From positions 2,469,501-2,533,500 of the forward strand of contig JALPQD010000294.1 in assembly GCA_023101885.1 (NCBI GenBank): 64,000 bases of DNA, read 5' to 3'. Position 1 is the stretch's first letter. Each line of letters begins with the position of its first letter. The stretch is from Typhlomys cinereus. Its lineage: Eukaryota > Chordata > Mammalia > Rodentia > Platacanthomyidae. A program made the translations under genes and the position numbers. Below are positions 60,775 to 64,000 of this stretch, piece by piece. The notes under the pieces were generated by a model. That model worked only from the letters and a program-made list of their open reading frames with translations, was not told the DNA's origin and ran no database searches.

Positions 60775-60945
60775 AGGGTGAAAACTGTGGCCTAGAAGCC
60801 AAATCTGTCAACTGTTTTTTTTATATAAATAAAGATTCATTTTGTTTTATATACAGTCTGTGGTTGTTTTTTTTTTTTTTATTAGCATGGCAGCATTCCA
60901 TATATATGGCAGAATATTTTGGTTTTGACCTGAAAAATCCTCCAC
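60775..60945 (+). mobile_element. Possible hAT-Charlie DNA transposon remnant
   Basis: 'cctagaagccaaatctgtc', 'atataaataaagattcattt' and 'acagtctgtggttgtt' follow the order of a widespread ancient mammalian hAT element ('ggccaaatctggc...aataaagttttattgg...'). Diverged; subfamily not assigned. Confidence 0.5.
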
Positions 60946-61209
60946 TGGCTCATCTGCTGAGACATTTGGCGGTGCTGTTTTAGGGGATTACGAAGCATTG
61001 GGATAACAGGCATGGATTCTAGATATTGGTCACTGGAGGCTGAACTTTAAGCTTATTACCACTTCTGGCCTGAGCTCTCTGACCCAACAAGAGGTAAACA
61101 GGCATGCTATGTACTTCTGCCTCCAATTACCAGTCTTCCCCCACTGCCTTGCATTCTCCAGGATAGTAGACTGATATATTCTGAAACTGAGTCAGAATTA
61201 ATCATTGCT
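60946..61209. other. Intron 2, nothing recognised
   Basis: Short unassigned stretch ending in the first copy of the duplication AGAATTAATCATTGCT (61194-61209). Confidence 0.4.
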
Positions 61210-61643
61210 GACCCCCCAAAGTCTAGCATGGATCAAGGGCACTAGGATCCTTAGAGGCAAGGGATTAACAGCCACAATAGTGTTCCTATACTAAAGGGGA
61301 ATACAAGAAAGAGCTCTAGGCAATACCACCTCATCGGAGAGGAGGACCCAAAGGGAAGTTTGACATGCACACTAAAAGATGCTCCAGGAATGGGAGGAGG
61401 GGGCACTGGCAGAAAGGGAGGGAGGGGGAAAAGGAAGGGGAAAAAGTGGGAGGGAGCAAGGGGATCCAGGGAGGGGTGGAGGGAGAGAGGGGAATGGGGT
61501 ACCTATCAAGTTTGTAAGAGTGGAAAAAATAAAAAATGAATAATAGTCTTTCCTACTTTGGCATCACTAATCAGAAGGACAAGAGAATATACCATTGTCT
61601 CCCACTGGCTTCACTACATTGCTGGTACAAAGAAAAAAAAAAA
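61210..61643 (+). mobile_element. Truncated L1 with probable 3' transduction
   Basis: Bounded by an exact 16-bp duplication, AGAATTAATCATTGCT, at 61194-61209 and 61644-61659. The first part (61210-61536) is L1 3' UTR ending 'gtggaaaaaataaaaaa'. It is followed, still inside the duplication, by about 95 bp of non-L1 sequence (61537-61631, 'tgaataatagtctttcc' onward) and a second poly-A (61633-61643). This is the structure made when L1 transcription reads through its own signal and carries flanking DNA. No AATAAA is visible near the second poly-A, a weakness of the reading. Confidence 0.75.
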
Positions 61644-61680
61644 AGAATTAATCATTGCTCCTTTAAGTTGCTTCTGTCAG

Positions 61681-62284
61681 GAGCAGCAAAACTGCAAAAG
61701 AAAATCAACAAACCACAATCCAGAACTTCAGAGACTCTATATCAACCACCTAGAACTAGGCCAGCTTAGTCTCTCCCCATCCTGAAGATCAGGGAAATTT
61801 GCGGAAGAGGGGGCGGTAAGAGTGTAAGAGCAAAAGGATGGGAGGAGCAATGATATGTAAGATACTCTATACTAGTTAGGGCTGAAGCAATCATCATTGG
61901 ACTTTGCATGCCCTGCGCATTGTCCAACACACTGTTGACCTCACAAAGTCTAGCATCTGCTAAAGGCACCAAGATCCTTGGAGGCAAAGGATTGGCAGCC
62001 ATAGCAGTGTTTCTATACCTAAGGGGAACACGGGAAAGGGTTCAGGGAAAGGCCACTGGGTCCTTGTACGTTATCGGAGAGGAGGGCCCAGAGAAAAATC
62101 AGACATGCACAAAAAAGGACTCTCTGGGAATTGGGGCGGGAGGCAATGGGGGATGGGGAGGGAGAAGGGTGGGGAGGGGGAGCAGGGGGTACGGGGGGAG
62201 GAGGAGGGAGGGAGGGAACTGGTGTACCTAATAAGTTTGTGTGAGCTGAAATAAAAAAAAAAACTTGAAATCTAAAAAAAAAAA
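61681..62284 (+). mobile_element. 5'-truncated L1, 3' UTR, 37 bp from the previous L1
   Basis: The young L1 3' UTR with G-rich polypurine tract (about 62128-62218) and a compound A-tail ('aaaaacttgaaatctaaaaa'). Exact 16-bp duplication AAGTTGCTTCTGTCAG at 61665-61680 and 62285-62300. A clean independent insertion. Confidence 0.9.
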
Positions 62285-62300
62285 AAGTTGCTTCTGTCAG

Positions 62301-63645
62301 ATATTTTATCCTAGTGATGAGAAAGATAACACAGAAAATAGGTTTCGGGAAGTGCGGTCATTGCTGTGATAAAGTTTTGTGGTTCCTAGGCTTTGCATTG
62401 TGGAGAAATGTGGAAGACTTTGGAGTGAAGGCCAAGGAAACTCTAAAATGGTGTAAGCAGAGATTAACTCACCATTCTGATAGATATTGATAGGACCAGA
62501 ATGTGAACAGCAAGATAGTAGTCAAAAATTATTAGAGAACCAATAGAATGAATGTATATTTAAAAGGACTTTAATAAATTGACTTATGAAATACAATCTA
62601 GATAGTCCAACAATAGGCCACCAGTCACTTGGTCCACAAGGCTTCACGTCTGTGCAGCTCCTCTCTGATTGTAGGTTTGGCGGATTCCTGCAAAGTCACT
62701 GACCTTTAATACCCATTGGGAAGCAGAAGAAATTGGGTTCTAATGTCAGTGAAGAGTAACACAATAGTGGTAACCAATGGGAAAGATGAATTCATCAGTG
62801 CGGCAAGAGGGAATGTAGAAAAGAGCCAACTTTCTCAGACTTGCAGTTATCTAAGCAGCCACCAGAAGGAGTCATCAACATTTACAGTGCACCTTCCCAT
62901 TTTGAAATAACAATACAGGACATCATGTACACATTTAAAGTTGTGAACAAGTAGGGTGTGGACAAAGTATTTGCAATTGTTAGATATTAGTGCCATGAAA
63001 AAAAATCTCATATTTTGTACTAGAAAGATAGCCCAAAAGGGCAAGTTATTCAAAGTTCCAAGATGTAAAAACAAGGTACTTTGAAGCACTTTCATTTCAG
63101 AGAGTACTTAAAAATGTGCCTGAACATTGTAGTTGTGGGGACACTCTGGTCAACTAGAGACACACACTCAGGAGCTAAAGGAAGTAGAGACACATTTAAA
63201 TCTTGTGGATGATTTAGTTTTTACCTTCACAGTATTATACTTCTCTGCATCTCTGCAGGGACCTCCCTGCTACACATTCCTGACCTCTTCGGTCATTTTC
63301 TGGATCCTCTACAAAGTTTCCATAGAGATCCTGACATTCTGCAGCTTTCAGTACTAATACTACAGGGATGATGCCAAATTCTTCCTAAAGACTGGTCTAC
63401 TCTTCAATGCTCATCTCCTCCTTCTTCCTTTGGAAATGTGATTGTTTACTCATGAGATTTTACTTAGGAAATAAACAATTTGGTTTCTAATGCTAATTTA
63501 AGAGTTTTCCTTGAGTGTCAAAGACATTTGACTTTGTAGCATTGTCCAGTGTTAAAATGATTAAAACCATGTGGACTCTTAAAGTTGCAGTGAATGCATT
63601 CTACATCATGATATGACCATGGACCTAAGCAGTCAGGAATCAAAT
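62301..63645. other. Intron 2, nothing recognised
   Basis: No named repeat. A frame at 63133-63357 (+) lacks similarity to NPSR1 exon 3 or any protein I know. Confidence 0.4.
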
Positions 63646-64000
63646 GTTATCATTTGGATCTAAAAATGTCCTCTGTAAGCTCATATGTCTGAACCTGTGA
63701 TTCCCAGATTCCAAAGCTTTTTATGGAATATTGGAGAGGGAAGAATGACCAGCAAAGGAGAACCCTAGGTTGGGACTTCAAGATTATAGTTTAGTCTGAC
63801 TTCTGAACCAGGCTGCCCACTTTCTCATCCGAGATGGGAGCAAGCAGCCTCACATGCTCCCATGCGGCTTTGGATTGACCTACTTTGCCACCACACATTC
63901 CTTGCATGATAGTCTAATACCTGCTGGAATTGAACTGAAAGAATAAATCCTTCCTCCCTTAAGTTCTTCCTTCCGAACATTCCGTAGCATCAGCAAGAAA
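63646..64000 (+). mobile_element. MaLR-like LTR, cut by the window end
   Basis: Starts TGTTATCATTTGGATC, has a MaLR-like order ('tgtaagctcatatgtctgaa') and 'gaataaatccttcctccctt' at 63941. The 3' edge lies outside the window. Confidence 0.55.

Larger units (their letters stand above)
33772..64000 (+). other. NPSR1: NPSR1 intron 2, 5' part (at least 30,229 bp)
   Basis: Begins with donor GTGAGT. No sequence encoding the next known receptor segment (rest of TM2 through TM3) was found to the window end, so exon 3 lies beyond 64000. Large early introns are usual for NPSR1. Contents are described in the entries below. Confidence 0.85.

Noticed and set aside
63133..63357. Frame with hydrophobic residues considered as NPSR1 exon 3
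   Set aside because: Its residues do not match the conserved TM2-TM3 segment of the receptor, and it lacks the expected Asp codon completion at an acceptor.

Overview
The window is mammalian nuclear DNA, almost certainly from a rodent. The only host gene I can support is the 5' part of NPSR1, the neuropeptide S receptor (a class A GPCR), on the + strand. Coding exon 1 (49 codons from ATG 2901) and exon 2 (44 codons plus one base, 33639-33771) are separated by a 30.6-kb intron. Intron 2 runs from 33772 past the end of the window; I found no exon 3. The residues visible (for example 'ANQTVP' and 'EEWGSFYSSFK') resemble rodent NPSR1 more than human. The repeats include SINEs with the ID-plus-B1 layout of B4, a B1-plus-ID dimer, a possible B2/B3-type copy and old L1 elements whose 3' UTRs resemble rodent Lx. 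Another SINE family, with an ID-like head and a body I do not recognise, has at least four recent copies. This suggests a rodent of the mouse-related clade other than mouse or rat, but the species cannot be fixed from sequence alone.

Layout. 1-2666: upstream flank with a B4-like SINE and a 5'-truncated L1. 2667-3047: 5' UTR and exon 1. 3048-33638 (intron 1): long unrecognised stretches, a diverged 60-bp minisatellite (9313-9780), an old L1 with an inverted 5' part (about 18.9-21.2 kb), a 422-bp solo LTR (23307-23728), a B1-like SINE broken twice at the same site (24.0-25.0 kb), MaLR-like LTRs and Lx-type L1 remains. 33639-33771: exon 2. 33772-64000 (start of intron 2): two MIRs, an AT-rich repeat, a 6.9-kb old L1 carrying seven nested insertions (41.5-48.4 kb), a 33-bp minisatellite (50526-50723), a full-length but disabled L1 with exact 12-bp target-site duplications (54429-60715), and just beyond it an L1 copy that appears to have carried 3' flanking DNA (61210-61643) next to another L1 (61681-62284).

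There is no operon-like or multi-gene system here. The gene content is one receptor; the rest is a record of retroposition, unusually readable because many target-site duplications (TSDs) survive. I see no CRISPR array, no tRNA or rRNA gene, and no strong evidence for a new protein-coding gene. Family names for repeats rest on recognition by eye, not on a library search.
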